Shown: piece after piece, positions 46,541-59,048 of the stretch
Numbering within the stretch: the stretch's first letter is position 1
Layout: every line of letters begins with the position of its first letter
NCBI GenBank assembly: GCA_051453625.1
Contig: JBOZIK010000001.1
Span: forward strand, 130,889,509 to 130,953,508
Source: Welwitschia mirabilis
Taxonomy: Eukaryota; Gnetophyta; Gnetopsida; Welwitschiales
DNA length: 64,000 nt
Reading direction: 5' to 3'
The notes under the pieces: model-generated
Database searches by the model: none
The model's input: only the letters and a program-made list of their open reading frames with translations
What the model was told of the DNA's origin: nothing
Made by a program: the position numbers and the translations under genes

Positions 46541-47530
46541 TTTAGATTAAAAAGGCTATACATTAATAAGCTTTTTTCAATAATTTTGGTTGTTTTAATA
46601 GAACTAATTTAACTTATTTATAATATTATTTCTTATCATCATTAAAATTTTTGTTGTTGTGCTCATTGTGATTTTCATTTTTATTATCCTTATTATTTTC
46701 ATCATGATTTTTATTATCGTCATCTTCTTACAAATCAATGTACTTTTTGACTTCTCTAATATCATGAAGATCCTAATATTTTAAAATATTTATTCAATAA
46801 TCTTTATAATTTAACATTCATTCCCTCTTATCAATCATAGGATTTTCTTTGATTAAAAGTGCTATGTGTTCTTATTCAGATGATAGTTGCCTTTGAGTAT
46901 TCACGGTTCATTGTTATGAGTTGTTTTCACTTGTTTCAAGGGTTTATTAACTAGGATAAGACAACAAAGCAGTTTCACTAGGCATGTCAAAACCCTAGTA
47001 AACATGGACCATTATTTACTACTGTTATGATTTTTGCAACTGTCTTAATAACTTGCTTTAATGATTAGGTTTTTATTAAATAACTAAAAATGACTTAAAT
47101 GATTATTTTAAAAGCTTGAAGAAAATAAATTTATTTTTAAAAAATTTAGTTTAAAAAATAGAATTTTATTTTTATGTTTAATAAAAGATATCATTTATAA
47201 AGGAAAGTAACAAATTGATTAAATATTAAATAAACGATTTTGAAAATAATATTGATAGATTCTTGATGATCTCACAACAGAAAATAAGACTTTTGTAAAG
47301 ATACTTTACAAAGAAAGTACTTTTAAAATAAAATAAAATGCATAGTTTCTTTTATAAAATGATAGATAACAGAGATAAAATAATGTTTTAGAAATCTCAA
47401 AGAGAGTCAATTTAGAATGGATTTTTGAAACATAAAATTATAGAATATACAATCTATAGTTAAAAATAAAACAAAGAAGAATGAAACATTCATGGTTTTA
47501 TAAAGCTAAATATTTTTTGTGAGTGAAGAA
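46541..47530. other. No recognisable gene
   Basis: This is probably the leader or LTR of the Gag remnant, which points left, but no primer-binding site or LTR end was found. The area 46660-46740 is a low-complexity tract of repeated 'attttcat/attatc' words. Confidence 0.4.
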
Positions 47531-48328
47531 TCGACCCTAGAGGGGGGTGAATAGGTCTTTAAAATCAATTTCCTTATAGAAAAGTAATACAGAACAGGAC
47601 ATTCAACAGTGAATAGATACAACCCTTCAGCTTCTTAGACTCCTTGTCTTTGGCTGGCATATATTAGCTTCCAATAATGATTTTTAGGCTCACCAAATAA
47701 TCTTTCACAATCATTGAGGATTTTATGGCTTATCCTCAACCATAGATGAATAGAAGAAATAATAATGCACATATGCACAGATATTTTCTCAAAGGTACAG
47801 TAATCTCTTGTTCTAAGTAGGTATAATGATAGAATCAATAAGAAATCTGAACTTGAAACTAGTTCAAATATAATATCAAAAGAGTATGATAGTTCTTCTT
47901 TTTCAATCTTAGATTCTTATAGTAAGCATAATAATATTTTGATAAGAGGAGAGATTTTTATACTAATGATGCACAAGGTAATCATTTTATCAAGATGAAG
48001 TGAACTATTGCACTTTTAATGAACCATTGTGTTCTTTTTGATGAACCATTGAAATCATAATGGTTACAATTTTTCTTCATACAGTTGACCTTTCATAGTA
48101 CTCAATTGTTCTTGCCCTTATTCCTAACATTCGGTCGCCCTTGCTTGTTGTAGATCCTCAGTATAAAATAGGGGCATATTCAGTCATTCTTATGTATATA
48201 TGCGGTTAACCTTCTTTAGGTCACCCTGACATTTTTACTTAATCGACCTTATAAGGGTAGATTCTAGGCAGAATGCGGTCATCTGTAATCATGTCATTCA
48301 GTCACCCTTACATCCACCAGATTCAAGC
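47531..48328 (-). repeat. L3-family copia LTR, copy L3c, truncated at a gap
   Basis: It begins with 'gaccctagaggggggtgaatagg', the less decayed counterpart of the ends of L3a and L3b. It ends in a tract rich in '(t/c)ggtcacc' and '(g)tcgacc' words (48090-48320), comparable to the GTCGACC tracts in those copies. No primer site is visible to the left, so it is a 3' or solo LTR. The start-side end is lost in the N gap. Confidence 0.6.
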
Positions 48329-48428
48329 NNNNNNNNNNNNNNNNNNNNNNNNNNNNNNNNNNNNNNNNNNNNNNNNNNNNNNNNNNNNNNNNNNNNNNNN
48401 NNNNNNNNNNNNNNNNNNNNNNNNNNNN
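48329..48428. other. Assembly gap, 100 N
   Basis: Exactly 100 N, a conventional length for a gap of unknown size. It truncates L3c and is followed at once by a 69-bp copy of sequence from 1259-1327. Confidence 0.95.
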
Positions 48429-48497
48429 CTAAATAATTCCATGATAAAAATAATTATAAAGATATATCCATAATTAACATGTCTACATAACTTTAAT
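48429..48497 (+). repeat. 69-bp exact copy of 1259-1327
   Basis: All 69 bases agree with 1259-1327, inside the integrase remnant of G1. Agreement starts at the first base after the N gap and ends sharply at 48497/1327. Confidence 0.9.
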
Positions 48498-49479
48498 ATA
48501 AATTTAATGTTCTAGTACTTTTCTGATACTTACGACCTTAATTTCCATAACTTTAATGAGTTTTAGTGTAGAAATTTCTAATAAATACTTTAGTAATAAT
48601 AAAAAAGAATTTAAACTTTATTTTATTTATAATGTTTGGTATTAAAAAGTATAAATATTAAGCATAATGGCCATAACACAATTTATCTAATGATCTAAGA
48701 GTAATAATCAATACTTAAGCTTTGTTTTTTAATTCTTCATGATCGTTTTTATAGGATGTCCTATTAAAAAATGAGAAGGATAAATATTAAGCATTGAACT
48801 AAGATTTTTTTAATGCCTCTTACATAATAAAACTAATAACAAATATATATTTTAGATTATCATATTTATTATAAGGTTGTTACTAACATGTAATACCTAA
48901 TCTTAATGTAATCATTAGAGAGGTGTATAATTTAGAATTTTCCTTAAATGATTAATGAGAAGACCACTTTGTCATATGAATTACATATAGCTCCTCTAAA
49001 ATCACTATGATTAAGAAAAAGTACTATTACATATTTGGTAAAAACTAAATTGAAAAGTGAAGCTACACACTCATCTTGACTACATTATTTTTAAAATTTA
49101 TATCTAATTATTATTTTAAAATTTTATTCAAGAGTCAAAAAAGCAAACAATTATCTTAATAGTTATTCTACAGTAACAAATAAGGAATAAGAATTGTAAC
49201 AGTTAAAGATACATTAAAATCATAACTAAACATTTCAAATATTATTTTTCATTATCTATTATAGTATAAGAGCTATTCCTATTATAAGAGTAACATTCAT
49301 AATCTTATACTTAAATAAAAAATGATGTTAGTAATAAGAAATGATGTTAGCATAGCAATTATAAAGGCATTATTGTACATTAGTGTGGGCTTGAACTTTT
49401 CATAGAGATTTTTGAGTTGCATACATGGGAATTAATATTAGTCACATCATAACATTAAAAGAGCTCATCTAAATGTTGA

Positions 49480-49482
<3 letters not shown>

Positions 49483-49522
<40 letters not shown>
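49483..49522. repeat. (AT)n microsatellite
   Basis: About 20 uninterrupted AT units. It lies 27 bp before an N gap, which it may have caused. Confidence 0.95.
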
Positions 49523-49527
<5 letters not shown>

Positions 49528-49549
49528 CATAATACAAGTAAATAAAAAA

Positions 49550-49649
49550 NNNNNNNNNNNNNNNNNNNNNNNNNNNNNNNNNNNNNNNNNNNNNNNNNNN
49601 NNNNNNNNNNNNNNNNNNNNNNNNNNNNNNNNNNNNNNNNNNNNNNNNN
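49550..49649. other. Assembly gap, 100 N
   Basis: Exactly 100 N, right after the (AT)n tract and an A-rich stretch. Confidence 0.95.
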
Positions 49650-51667
49650 AAAAAGAATAAGATAATGAGTGGACATGAAATATAAGTAACTAATGCTAAC
49701 CATCATGTACCTCAATTAGATTTTGTGTGTAAAATTAAAATAATAAATAACATAAAAAATCTTTATAGTAGAAATATCATTACATATCATCCTCTCCATT
49801 AGTCACCCTTTGTTTCTCATGTGGAGGATAATTATCATCGATGCAATCATTAAGAGCAATTATAAATTAAAAAAAACTATTATCATAATGAATATCTTCA
49901 TCATAATTATTGTTAAATGTATACCAATGTTGATAATTGCATTGATCATGCTCTATATGCCATTATAGAGTCCATCCAATTAATGCAATTATAGAGTAAA
50001 TGATGGATATAAACTTATACTAAGATTTTAAATATATGCAAATTTAGACCTCTTATATGTTTTTCTTCCATAATTATGAGCTTAAAATACATAAAAACAA
50101 GATTCTAATACAACTTAAAATGTAATTAATAAAAGAGGAAAACATCAAATGAAAGTTTTCTATAATGAATATTTGTGCATTGTGATGGCTACATAAACAT
50201 CATAAGAGCATACATTAACTCAAAAAAAAAGCTTAAATTGGATTAGGGTAACCTATGATTTTCTAAGAGCTTTCATTTATAAGAAACTTCTTCTTAGACT
50301 TTTGTAAAAAGAAGTTTAGTAAATGATATGCAACCCACTTAAAGAGTAATTATAACTTTTTACCTCATGTCCCATTTTTAAATTTCCATCCATCATCTGA
50401 TGGAGACTCAATGTTAAACAATTATATTTGCAAACTTTAGTAAAGTCAAACTATATTATGATTACATCACAAAATAGAAATGTAAAAGGTAATTCTCATA
50501 ACCTTGTATTAATAAAAATGTTACATATAATATGTTATTTAGGAAAAATAATTATTATATCCTCATATTAATAACAATATCCTCATATTAATAACAATGT
50601 GATGTAAAATATATTTCTAATAAGAAATATGATTTTTCATACCATAATAAGGCTACTTACTAAATAACATAAGGGTTATTTAACATACCTTTATAAGTAA
50701 TTTTTATACAAGGTCTTCTTACTTTATTTTCCATCTTGGAAATTCTCTTATTATACTTATATGAGTGGGGATGAATAATATCTATAGGCTTTAGGAAGGA
50801 TAGACATTTGAGGTATTTTGTCAAAATATCTAGATGGAAGATTAAATATATTAAACTTTATTAAAAATGTTGAAAATCTATAGGGGAATATTTTTAGTAT
50901 GTCTTATTCCTTTGAAAATATGTATTTATGCTTTTCTTTTTTATCCATAATTTTTGTTTCCTATCTTTGTCGATTATTCAAATCCTTATCATCTATTTTA
51001 ATGTCACATTACCTTGTTGTTTCCTAACTATATGTTTCTAAAAATTTATATATTACTAGCTATTTAATTTTTTTACATCATGTGCTAATCATATAGTAAA
51101 TCTTGATTAATTATTACTACATAATATTTAATTATCTACTTCTCATATTCACTAGTTAAAATATTAATTATTTACTAATCATTAGTTATTAGTTAGGGTT
51201 TCACCTTTACATGTTATTTCCTTCTCGATTTTCATTATCCTTCTTCTACTTGTACTTTTATTTATTTATTAATTTTAAATTATTTATTAGCTATTAGAAA
51301 CATATTAAACACTAAAATTTATAATAGAAGATCACATTTGTAAATCCTAAAAATCATGCTATTATTATATTATGAAGAACATTGTGATACATATTTGTAA
51401 ATAATATGCATTAAATATCCATTATTAAAGTAAATTTATGTAATAAGAATGGGATATTACATAATAGTTAATTAGATCATCTAAGAATCGTTAAACTCAA
51501 AGGAGAGGGGTGAATGAGTTCTATCAAGTAAAAATTTTAACTAATAACAGAATGAAAAAGTACAATAATAAATACCTTACCAAGATAACATGCTTTTCTA
51601 GCCTAGGTAAGTCCACACACATAGAGTACTTCCTGCAACATCTCTAGATATTCTTGACCTACAAGAA

Positions 51668-52085
51668 AATAGTAGTTTTCTATTGTACCATCAATCTTAT
51701 AATAATGAGAGTCTTCTTGCAAGGTAGCACTCTCTTTCCCTTAAGGAAATAGTAGTTTTCTGATGCACCACTAACCTTACAATAATAAAAGTCTCCTCAC
51801 AAGGTAGTACTTTCTTCCTCTTAAGGAAATAGTGGTTTCAACTCATTAGCAACTTTACAATAATGAGAGTCTCCTTGCAAGATATCACTCTCTTCCCCTT
51901 AGAAAAATAGTGCTTTTGACTCACCACTAACCTTACAACAATGAAAGTCTCCTTGCAAGGTAACACTCTCTCCCCTCAGGGAAATAGTGGCTTTGGCTCA
52001 CCACTATTCTTATAATAGTGAGAGTCTTCTTGCAAGGTAGCACTCTTTTTCCCATAGGAAAATAGTGGTTTAACTTACCACTAAC
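51668..52085 (+). repeat. Minisatellite in C2 LTR, period 77-80 bp
   Basis: Units begin 'aatagt(a/g)g' at 51668, 51748, 51828, 51906, 51983 and 52061, followed by a conserved core (caccactaaccttacaata, then agagtc, caaggta, cactctctt, aggga). Six unit starts are seen here. The right LTR has starts at about 59620, 59700 and 59778 plus a partial unit after a gap. Confidence 0.85.
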
Positions 52086-52222
52086 TTTACAACAAATTAA
52101 GTTCTCACAGGGGTAATCTTAATGCACACCCATATAAGGGTTGCCTTACAATGAGGTTGAATAATACAAGAATGGACTTAAAACAATATTTAAGAATAAT
52201 ATAGTCTAATAATGTAGGATCC

Positions 52223-52604
52223 NNNNNNNNNNNNNNNNNNNNNNNNNNNNNNNNNNNNNNNNNNNNNNNNNNNNNNNNNNNNNNNNNNNNNNNNNNNNNN
52301 NNNNNNNNNNNNNNNNNNNNNNNNNNNNNNNNNNNNNNNNNNNNNNNNNNNNNNNNNNNNNNNNNNNNNNNNNNNNNNNNNNNNNNNNNNNNNNNNNNNN
52401 NNNNNNNNNNNNNNNNNNNNNNNNNNNNNNNNNNNNNNNNNNNNNNNNNNNNNNNNNNNNNNNNNNNNNNNNNNNNNNNNNNNNNNNNNNNNNNNNNNNN
52501 NNNNNNNNNNNNNNNNNNNNNNNNNNNNNNNNNNNNNNNNNNNNNNNNNNNNNNNNNNNNNNNNNNNNNNNNNNNNNNNNNNNNNNNNNNNNNNNNNNNN
52601 NNNN
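52223..52604. other. Assembly gap, 382 N
   Basis: Inside the C2 left LTR. The length is not a round number, so it is probably an estimated size. Confidence 0.95.
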
Positions 52605-52844
52605 TGGGTGTGCATCTTTGTTTTTAATCAATGTAAACTTTAGTTCAAGATGCCTTTCAATTTATAGATGTCTACTAATAGTTAGATGTTTTTACCTAAT
52701 TAACATCTTTAATGAACTTACCCGGATATTAACAAAAATTGGTCTGTACAATCTTTAGCACTTATTGATCATGAATCCATGATGTAAAGTTGATTGTTCA
52801 CCTAAAACATGAAATATTAGTAAAAATACAAAATGACTCTATCA

Positions 52845-52885
52845 NNNNNNNNNNNNNNNNNNNNNNNNNNNNNNNNNNNNNNNNN
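52845..52885. other. Assembly gap, 41 N
   Basis: Inside the C2 left LTR. Judging from the right LTR, sequence like 'ttacctatttcagttccg' is missing here. Confidence 0.95.
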
Positions 52886-55169
52886 TCTTTCATTAGTGTT
52901 AAGTCTAACTTTTAGCATAATCATCTTTAATGAATTAGTCATATTTAACCTATGACTTGAAAGATAATGCATTAGAGATGTCTTTAATCTATAAATGTCT
53001 TCAACATAGATGTATTCAAGGTTTAGACATCTTTACCATAGACATATTTCATTTTGTAGATGTCTTCAAATAACTAATTCTACATTTCAATAACTGAGAA
53101 TTTCATGAAATATTATCTTTGACAATTCGACAATGACTTATTCTTATCATGATCTAATTTTCATTGCAATGTCTTATCTACACAATGACATAAAATATTT
53201 GATAAGTGAAATTATCAAAATTAGATTTACCAATCCCTTTTTGATGATATCCACAACTTGGAAAATTTCATTAGTGCAATTTCATTCAATCAACTAAAAT
53301 TTGATATTCATATTTAATTACATAAGCATATAATCATATTTTACAATGATATTGAAAAATCATGATTTTAACCATTTGAATAACTATGAAGAGATTAATA
53401 AAGGTACAAAAACATTTTAAGCACTTTGAATAATTACTTAAATAACAGATAAAGGTACATGGACATTTGATAAATCATGATATTGGCCACTTGAATAACC
53501 ATGTAGAGTAGAAAGAAAGAAATGCATAAAAACATTTGATAATTACATCTAAGAATATTAAAAATTGATCAAGTAAGATATGCTAATAGTAATATGCCAA
53601 GAATAAAATAAGAACATAGTATTAAACTTGTACCAATTAGTACACAATATAAAGATCATGAAAAAATGTGCCCATGGTAATGTGTTAATAATATAAATCA
53701 AAGCATAATATTTTAGAAATGTATGTACAAGACATGATATTAAAACATGAGAATATGCAAACAGAAAAAGATAATAACAAAGTATACTAACAAACAACAA
53801 TGATAGAAATAACAGATAACAATAATGTTTTCCAAATATCAAGAGTAATCATTAATAAACAAGGATAATACTTAGAGCCTAATTCAACATCTCATAAACA
53901 AGTACTCCATGTCCAACAGGATGTCCTCAAGCTAAAAGCTGATGTGTCTAACCGAATAAAAATAATTTACCATCGATTTTCCAAATCTTCTACCCTTTTT
54001 GAATAATAAAGTAAAGGGTCTAATTGTTGAGAAAAAATCACTCACATAATGTATGCCTTCTCCTTGTTATTATTTTTGTAACCATCATGGATGGTTAACA
54101 TTTTTTGGGTATAGGAAAAAGATAATATGGATGGTGGATTATGGAACTTCCTAGAATGACATTGAGATGTCTTATCTAGGGCTTCATAATCTTGTCTCCA
54201 TGTATGTTAGTACATTTAAGAAGTGATAAATGTCTTAAAGAAGCTAGCTATGACTATCTCTACGAAGGATAAAGGCAATTGTATAGTAAAAAGTGATGGC
54301 GTCTAAATAGGCTTAGTATGAGAGGGTGGTAATAATGGTATACACAATGGATGTGAAGAGGGTAGATGTGATAGTGAAGAAGGTCTAAGAGATGATGTTA
54401 ACTAGGTAAGACAGTAAACTGGTATCTTGGAATATGGATGGTGGAAGATAAGAGGCAGTAAATTTGAGTTCTCAAGCTTAATATCCTATTGTTGCCTCTA
54501 TTATAATGGTCCTAGAGCCTATTTCTCCCCTTGTACCTATGCCTCTGTGGGAGCCTAGTACTTTACCTATATCTATTCCTCACCTCTTGATGACTCCTTT
54601 GTAAAATTGCCACCAGCTACTCTACCAGAGTCATAACCTATGTCATGTGGAGCTATAGGTATTTTGTTTTCTTTTATTTCCTACTCTTAATATACTGATA
54701 TGGAGGTCCTCATGGATTCCCAACTCTCTACTGGTTTCTTACTCTACTAACTATAAACTTGTATTTCTTTAGCCTCATTAAATTTTTAGTAATTTTTCCC
54801 ATCACTTTTGCTATTGCCTTTAATCTCTTTTTAATTGATGAAGAACTGTGAGTAGTAGTAGAATAAGATTGTAAAGGTCTCTTACTTGTGTCTTCACCTG
54901 GTGGCACTAGACCTATCCATTTCTCACTAAATTGGGCTAAAAGTTTCTTTTAGCAAATAAGATTTTATTATGGAACTACTATAGTATCACTTCTAATAAT
55001 CAAACTGATAAGACAAGGGTGATTTAAAGTCTGATCCTTGTGAAATAGCATGAAACCTAAATGTACTTTTAAACTAGAGAGTGAACAGAACACCACAAAA
55101 GTTTGCATCAGTTTTCAATAACTATAATTATAATCTATACTCAAAATTTTATAAAATTTAATTAAACTA

Positions 55170-55680
55170 ATAATATAGGCACCTAAAATCATATTTTTTG
55201 CTTTATATTTTTTGCAAAATTCATTTTAAGATGTCCAAATAAAAGATTGCTCATATTTCTCCATGACACATTTACAACTCTAGAAGATTAAATCTATTTA
55301 AATGAATGCATATATAACTAATGAAGGTTTGAATCATCTATGCTAAGANNNNNNNNNNNNNNNNNNNNNNNNNNNNNNNNNNNNNNNNNNNNNNNNNNNN
55401 NNNNNNNNNNNNNNNNNNNNNNNNNNNNNNNNNNNNNNNNNNNNNNNNNNNNNNCCTTCTCTAACTAAATTATTGTAAAGCATGATCAAACTAAGAATTG
55501 AAGAATCTAGAATCATATCTTTTCTTTCTATATTTTTTACAAAAATCATTCTAGTATGTCTAAATAAAATATTGCTCATATATCTCTATGATACATTTAT
55601 AGCTCTAGAAGTAAAAATTTCCTCAAACAAATGTACATATAGCTAAGGAAGATATAAATCATCTATGCCAAATAATAAAT
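55170..55680 (+). repeat. Diverged tandem duplication around a gap
   Basis: The block at about 55170-55345 ('aaatcatattttttgctttat', 'gattgctcatatttctccat', 'agctctagaag'-like, 'aatcatctatgc') recurs at about 55510-55670 in the same order with many substitutions. The period is about 340 bp and includes the 106-N gap. Confidence 0.6.
55349..55454. other. Assembly gap, 106 N
   Basis: It lies between the two copies of the diverged tandem duplication. Confidence 0.95.
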
Positions 55681-57086
55681 TGATAAAACTAGAAATAATA
55701 TGCAATAAAGTATTTCTAGCCTAAGTTTTGAAGGCACTTGTACTATCATCGATTTCATGAATGTCAGCATAGAACTATCTCACCACCAAATCTAGAATAC
55801 TCTAGCCTAACTATACAATCATTTCTAAACTAAGTCATGTGAAATAAACCACAAGTTGACCTCTGTGCTACCTATAAAATTCAAAGGTTATTTCTACAAT
55901 AATATAATTTCTTGTTCAAGTTCTATATCTTTTGGTTGCTGCCTCATGGTAAACCTAAGGCTTATGCTATGATCTTTGAGGTTCTAAAGCTTATTCTTTC
56001 TCTCTTAAAGTGTTAACTAATTTTATTCTAACTATTTTTATAAGAAATATGAATAATTTAAGTGAAAAATCAAATAAAATATAAGAACTAATGAAAATGT
56101 ACACCTTTGCAAAGAATAACCTTGTTCTTACTTACTATGAAGATGTTTTACAAATCCAAGACATTTTGACAATGAAATTTGAGAAAATTAGGCCTGAGAA
56201 ATCTTTTGAGAGATACACTTATTAAGTAGGAAATTGAAAATGAGATTTGATGGCTTCTTTTCCAAATAAAAAGGGTAAAAACCCTAGGTTTTTAGCACAT
56301 TTTAATTTTCACAATAGTATAGTTAAGACGTCTACATGCTTAAAGATGTCTAAAATGTAAAAAGTAGACATCAATGAAGTTAAATACATCTACTATTAAA
56401 AAATATTTAATATATTTTCCTACTATCAAGACATCTATAAAATTCAAGACGTTTATTTCAAAAAATTTAAAAGAGCATATCTAACCTTTGAAGACATCTA
56501 TAAAAGTTAAGATGTCTACATCTAAGACATCTTCAAATATGAATATGTCTTCTTAATAGATATATACAAAACTTAAGATGTCTATAATGAAAGTTCCAAA
56601 AAGATCAAAATAGTCTATGACTAATTTAATCATAATGATAACTTTTTGAAAAAGTAAAATAACAAGCAAATCATTTATCTTTTAGTACTACATCTAACTA
56701 TAATCTCAACTCATAAGATAATTAGAATGTGGAGTTGAGAATTTAAAATATATTACATATTAACTTACTTAATTGGATAAGGCCTAATCTCTAAGTTCTT
56801 GCATAGCCTTATATACCTTTTAGTACTTTTAGATTTTGTGATTACATCACTAAGTAGATCATCTGTACATTGCATTGGGATGTCTTTATGGTGCTTTCTA
56901 TGATGTATTAAATCATTTTCTTTTTAAGACTTTCCTTGTCTACTTTTCTTTTTTAATTCTTCATATATTTAAAATCCTTTTGACCTAGAAGGTTCTCTTA
57001 TCATTTCTCTTTTGATCAAATGCTTAGTTCCATGTTATATATTTCTATGCTATGGTTTTATTTCTTCTCTTTTACTTAAGAAACGT

Positions 57087-57330
57087 TTGGTTTCGTTTTA
57101 GATATATCATGTAAAGTGATAATATAAATGTTTGACTTTCTTATTCCAGTAAATAAAGNNNNNNNNNNNNNNNNNNNNNNNNNNNNNNNNNNNNNNNNNN
57201 NNNNNNNNNNNNNNNNNNNNNNNNNNNNNNNNNNNNNNNNNNNNNNNNNNNNNNNNNNTTGGTTTCTTTTTAGATATCTCATGTAAAGTGATAATATAAT
57301 TGTTTGACTTTCTTATTCCAGTAAATACAG
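57087..57330 (-). repeat. 72-bp duplication flanking a gap
   Basis: 57087-57158 and 57259-57330 differ at four of 72 positions and sit directly on either side of a 100-N gap. Both encode, on the minus strand, the motif SNIYIITLHDIS or a variant. This is the copia stretch between protease and the pre-integrase domain (family N-(V/I)-Y-x-I-x-L-x-D). Confidence 0.85.
57159..57258. other. Assembly gap, 100 N
   Basis: Exactly 100 N between two nearly identical 72-bp copies. Confidence 0.95.
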
Positions 57331-57399
57331 ATTTAACAAAATTTTGTATCTAATAATACAATGATATTTTGCAAAGGTAATAGAAACATTTGTATCATG

Positions 57400-57620
57400 A
57401 AGTTGACTTATACTCAAGATATTATGTTACAAACCTTCAACAAATAATACATTCAGTACCTTTGATTAATGCTTATGTATTGTCTTTAAAGATTACCACT
57501 CCTTTATCTTATAGTAAAACTAAAATTGTCTCTTGTCATGTTCCTTAAGCATCTACTATCAATGTATTAAGTATGCTTCTTCATATCTCTAAGTACAATT
57601 TGTGTTAAAAGTGTTATTTT
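57400..57620 (-). pseudogene. Copia aspartic protease remnant of C2
   Basis: At 57515-57562 the minus strand reads DSRCLRNMTRDNFSF. This matches the copia protease active site D-S-G-C-(S/T)-x-H-M-T-G-D-x-x-x-F. The Gly of D-S-G is Arg and the His is Asn, so it is inactive. The rest of the domain to 57400 is broken by stops. The protease lies, as expected, after the zinc knuckle and before the pre-integrase motif at 57087. Confidence 0.75.
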
Positions 57621-58272
57621 TGCTTTTGGTAGCCATACTTTTCTTAGTTTATCTTGCATAAAATAGTGTATCATTCTACTATGCCTTTTAGCATTGTTAG
57701 TTTAATACCTGCTTTTGAATTTCATTGGATATGTACATTAATAATAGTCTCTATTAAGATACAATAATAAATGATATCATTTATGAATGCTAAATGTTTA
57801 TACTTGGCTTATAATTCCATTTGTCAATCAAACAGGCTAAAGTACTAGGTAAGGCTCCATGATGTCTGAACCTACTCTTGTCATTTGAACTACATTACCA
57901 AAACTTGATATTTAATGACCCCTTTATCTGGATAAATTTTTCATTGATATTATTTAAATATGATAGTTCTTGACTTACATTCTCTAGATCACATGTTAGT
58001 CTACTAACCTCATCTTTAACAGTTGAGATTTTAGAAGATAATTTATTGCAAACATTATTTTCTTATTCATAATCTTCTTCTTGAGTATAAAGTAACTTTC
58101 TCATCTTAATACATACATTTTATAGTTTAAGAAACTTTTAAGAAATTATATCATACCTTTCTTAAAGACCCAGACTTGTATTATATTTACTTTCTAAATC
58201 ATACTCTTCTTTTGTCTCATCATTTTATTCTTGAAAGTGTACGACGGTCATGTAGGAGGCTGATCTTTCTCA

Positions 58273-59037
58273 TTGTCAGATGTTTCTTCTTCTATTGCTT
58301 TTTCATCATCACCCCATCCTATAAAGAAAGATATCTTCTTTTTTAAATATTTATTTTGTTCTTTTTCCTACATTCTATTAGCACTAGAACATTCCAAGGC
58401 TATATATATTTGTCCTTCACATACCCAACATTCTACTTCGGAATCATTAGATTTAGAAGAAAAAGAATTATTACTAGAAGACATTCCTTTAAACTTACCT
58501 TTGGTTTGAAATCTGAATGATTTTCTAAAGTCATCCATTTTATTGTACTTGTGTAAAAGACTTTCTTACTCTTTTTAAGATGAGGGCAAGTTCCTCATCT
58601 ACTTCACCATCAGAGTCACTTTTTTCCTGTTCTTCCTTTGCCTTTCTTTTTAAACTTTGTTTTGTACTTTCAGTTATCTTAAGAAAAATGAGCATTTCTT
58701 TTAAGGCTCCATCTTGTATGAGATTTATTTCATATGTATAAATGCACTTTGTAGCTCTTCTATCTTCATGGTGTTGAAATTTATAAATTCATCTATGATA
58801 ATAGTCTTGGGCCTATATTTAGGGGTTAGATACCTAACAATTTTTTCAATTAATTTTTCCTCTGTAAGACTTTCATCAATGCCTCATATTGCATTCATAA
58901 TGTTGGAGACTCTTGTGAAGTACTCATGAACTCTTTCTCCATGGTTCATTTTGAGATTTTTGAATTGTTTTATCCACACAAGTAGCTTTGATTGTTTGAC
59001 AATGGAAGTTCTTCATATATTCTAACAAGGATGTTCC
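58273..59037 (-). pseudogene. Copia Gag (UBN2 type) and zinc knuckle remnant of C2
   Basis: The minus strand reads VHEYFTRVSNIMNAI (58880-58945), preceded by IKQFKNLKMNHGER. This matches the UBN2 Gag stretch L-x-x-x-F-E-x-L-x-M-x-x-x-E-x-(I/V)-x-x-Y-(F/L)-x-R-(V/F). It continues EKLIEKIVRYLTPKYRPK, the (I/V)-x-K-(I/L)-L-R-x-L-P-x-K-(Y/F) block. A Ser-rich stretch FKGMSSSNNSFSSKSND is followed by the zinc knuckle ECWVCEGQIYIALECSN (58388-58440), where the Cys residues remain but the His of C-x2-C-x4-H-x4-C is Tyr. An 11-N gap lies at the N-terminal side. Confidence 0.8.
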
Positions 59038-59048
59038 NNNNNNNNNNN
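59038..59048. other. Assembly gap, 11 N
   Basis: Short gap inside the C2 Gag remnant. Confidence 0.95.

Larger units (their letters stand above)
48498..51479. other. AT-rich DNA without recognisable gene
   Basis: Apart from the dinucleotide repeat, one N gap and a small tandem duplication ('tcctcatattaataacaat' at 50560 and 50580), nothing is recognisable on either strand. Confidence 0.4.
51480..53235 (-). repeat. C2 3' LTR (left)
   Basis: 1756 bp including two N gaps (52223-52604 and 52845-52885). The left end 'ctaagaatcgttaaactc' matches 'tttaggatcattgaagtc' of the right LTR. The right end matches at 'agatttaccaa'. The polypurine-like tract lies just outside it, at 53236-53243. Confidence 0.7.
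53236..57086 (-). other. C2 interior downstream of protease, pol not recognised
   Basis: In an intact copia element this would encode integrase, RT and RNase H. I could not find the WH-x-R-(L/M)-GH, YVDD or other copia pol words on the minus strand. Around 54440-54920 the minus strand has a more GC-rich, coherent section (IPIAPHDIGYDSGRVAGGNF), possibly a third ORF. The AGATGTCTT-type words typical of the C2 LTR recur in the opposite orientation at about 56290-56600, suggesting a nested LTR fragment. The pol part was probably deleted or displaced. Confidence 0.4.

Noticed and set aside
51668-52085. CRISPR array
   Set aside because: The 77-80 bp units are contiguous and diverged along their whole length without distinct spacers, and lie in an LTR of a plant retrotransposon.
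52190-52631. Two 141-codon minus-strand open frames
   Set aside because: They consist almost entirely of N and are open only because the gap has no stops. The same holds for frames at 48273-48473, 49455-49715, 55343-55579 and 57076-57282.
53558-53842. 94-codon minus-strand hydrophobic frame in the copia interior
   Set aside because: Phe/Leu/Ile/Tyr-rich from AT-rich DNA, resembling a membrane protein by composition only. No family wording.
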